NCBI RefSeq assembly: GCF_025263265.1
Contig: NZ_CP079869.1
Location: forward strand, 5,146,001 to 5,210,000
Length of the DNA: 64,000 bases
DNA from: Mycobacterium sp. SMC-4
GTDB lineage: Bacteria > Actinomycetota > Actinomycetes > Mycobacteriales > Mycobacteriaceae
Direction: 5' to 3'
Positions 63,714-64,000 of the stretch are shown here, piece after piece. Below the pieces are notes generated by a model. That model was not told the origin of the DNA. It saw nothing but the letters and a program-made list of their open reading frames with translations, and did no database searches. Each line of letters begins with the position of its first letter. The stretch's first letter is position 1. The translations under genes and the position numbers were made by a program.

Positions 63714-64000
63714 CTAGATCGGAGTCAGGCCGTGTTTACGCTGCACACGGCTGATCTGCTTGTCGCGGAGCAGGTGCAACGACTTGCGCAGCAGCAGCCG
63801 GGTTTCGTGCGGCTCGACGACACCGTCGATGAAACCGCGTTCGGCAGCCACCCAGGGCACCGCCATGGTGGCGTTGTAACCCTCGATGAAATCGGCCTTG
63901 ATCTTCTGCACCTCGGGCGCGGTCGGATCGGGGAACCGCTTGACCAGCAACTGCGCCGCACCTTCGGCGCCGATCACCGCGATGCGCGCGGTCGGCCAGG
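63714..64000 (-). CDS. Acyl-CoA carboxylase carboxyltransferase (beta) subunit, C-terminal part
   Basis: The open frame runs off the window edge; the last ~95 residues are visible. WPTARIAV, then GAEGAAQLL, and the ending [29 protein letters not shown] are characteristic of the AccD/PccB carboxyltransferase C-terminus, which forms part of the acyl-CoA-binding crotonase-like domain. Mycobacteria have several AccD paralogs feeding fatty-acid and mycolate synthesis; which one this is cannot be decided from the tail. A frame start at 63977 is internal, since family sequence continues upstream. Confidence 0.88.
   Translation of the reverse strand, partial: WPTARIAVIGAEGAAQLLVKRFPDPTAPEVQKIKADFIEGYNATMAVPWVAAERGFIDGVVEPHETRLLLRKSLHLLRDKQISRVQRKHGLTPI

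Overview
The window is high-GC chromosomal DNA from a mycobacterium, most likely a rapidly growing, non-tuberculous (Mycolicibacterium-type) species. The evidence is a complete cell-wall arabinan locus (gtrA-like, dprE1, dprE2, aftA, embC, embA, embB), the galactan export genes (wzt, glfT1, wzm), the proteasome activator bpa, LpqH lipoproteins, and gene order that matches M. tuberculosis Rv3752c-Rv3760, Rv3772-Rv3774, Rv3777-Rv3783 and Rv3789-Rv3795 as I remember it. Several blocks between these do not match M. tuberculosis.

Layout. 1-6 kb: end of an FAD amine oxidase, a cytochrome P450, a queuine/preQ1 tRNA-ribosyltransferase (tgt), two tandem LpqH-type lipoproteins, small secreted proteins and an FMN oxidoreductase. 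6-10 kb: a mannitol-type PTS locus (DeoR regulator, EIICBA permease) divergent from a zinc dehydrogenase. 10-14.6 kb: CoA-transferase, CsbD-like protein, tRNA-Ser(CGA), tadA and its partner, tyrA, and a glycolipid-binding-like protein. 14.6-18.1 kb: the proXVWZ osmoprotectant importer. 18-25.3 kb: LapA-like membrane protein, transglutaminase-like protein, phosphotransferase, histidine phosphatase, SDR, alkylsulfatase, cupin, YjbR and phosphoesterase genes. 25.2-28.4 kb: tRNA-Arg(ACG), tRNA-Ser(GCT), hisC2/pat, a GXWXG protein, a lipoprotein and echA21.

28.4-37.4 kb looks like an accessory insert: an IS30-type element, an MFS transporter, AlkC-type DNA glycosylase, a helix-hairpin-helix protein, sthA, a DUF1028 protein and an IS481-type element beside tRNA-Ser(TGA). 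An 18-bp direct repeat, including the 3' end of that tRNA, flanks the IS481-type element. 37.4-43.1 kb returns to the conserved order: quinone oxidoreductase, a PLP-fold protein without the catalytic lysine, bpa, then wzt-glfT1-wzm with overlapping starts. 43.1-45.9 kb is a small replacement region with a PPOx protein, an AhpD-like protein and a MocR regulator whose 3' end is lost at a duplicated segment.

46-60.2 kb is the arabinogalactan/LAM arabinan operon. DprE1 and DprE2 make decaprenyl-phosphoryl-arabinose, the GtrA-like protein is implicated in handling it, AftA primes galactan, and EmbA/B/C extend arabinan. Just after embB lies a predicted bacterial ionotropic glutamate-receptor-type channel, convergent (one base between the genes) with a receptor Ser/Thr kinase. 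The window ends with a DUF4331 protein and the C-terminus of an acyl-CoA carboxylase beta subunit.

Seventeen genes have a TANNNT -10-like hexamer placed so that transcription would start at or next to the start codon, suggesting leaderless mRNAs. These include dprE1, gtrA and embA. All functional calls rest on motifs and remembered families; no database search was run.
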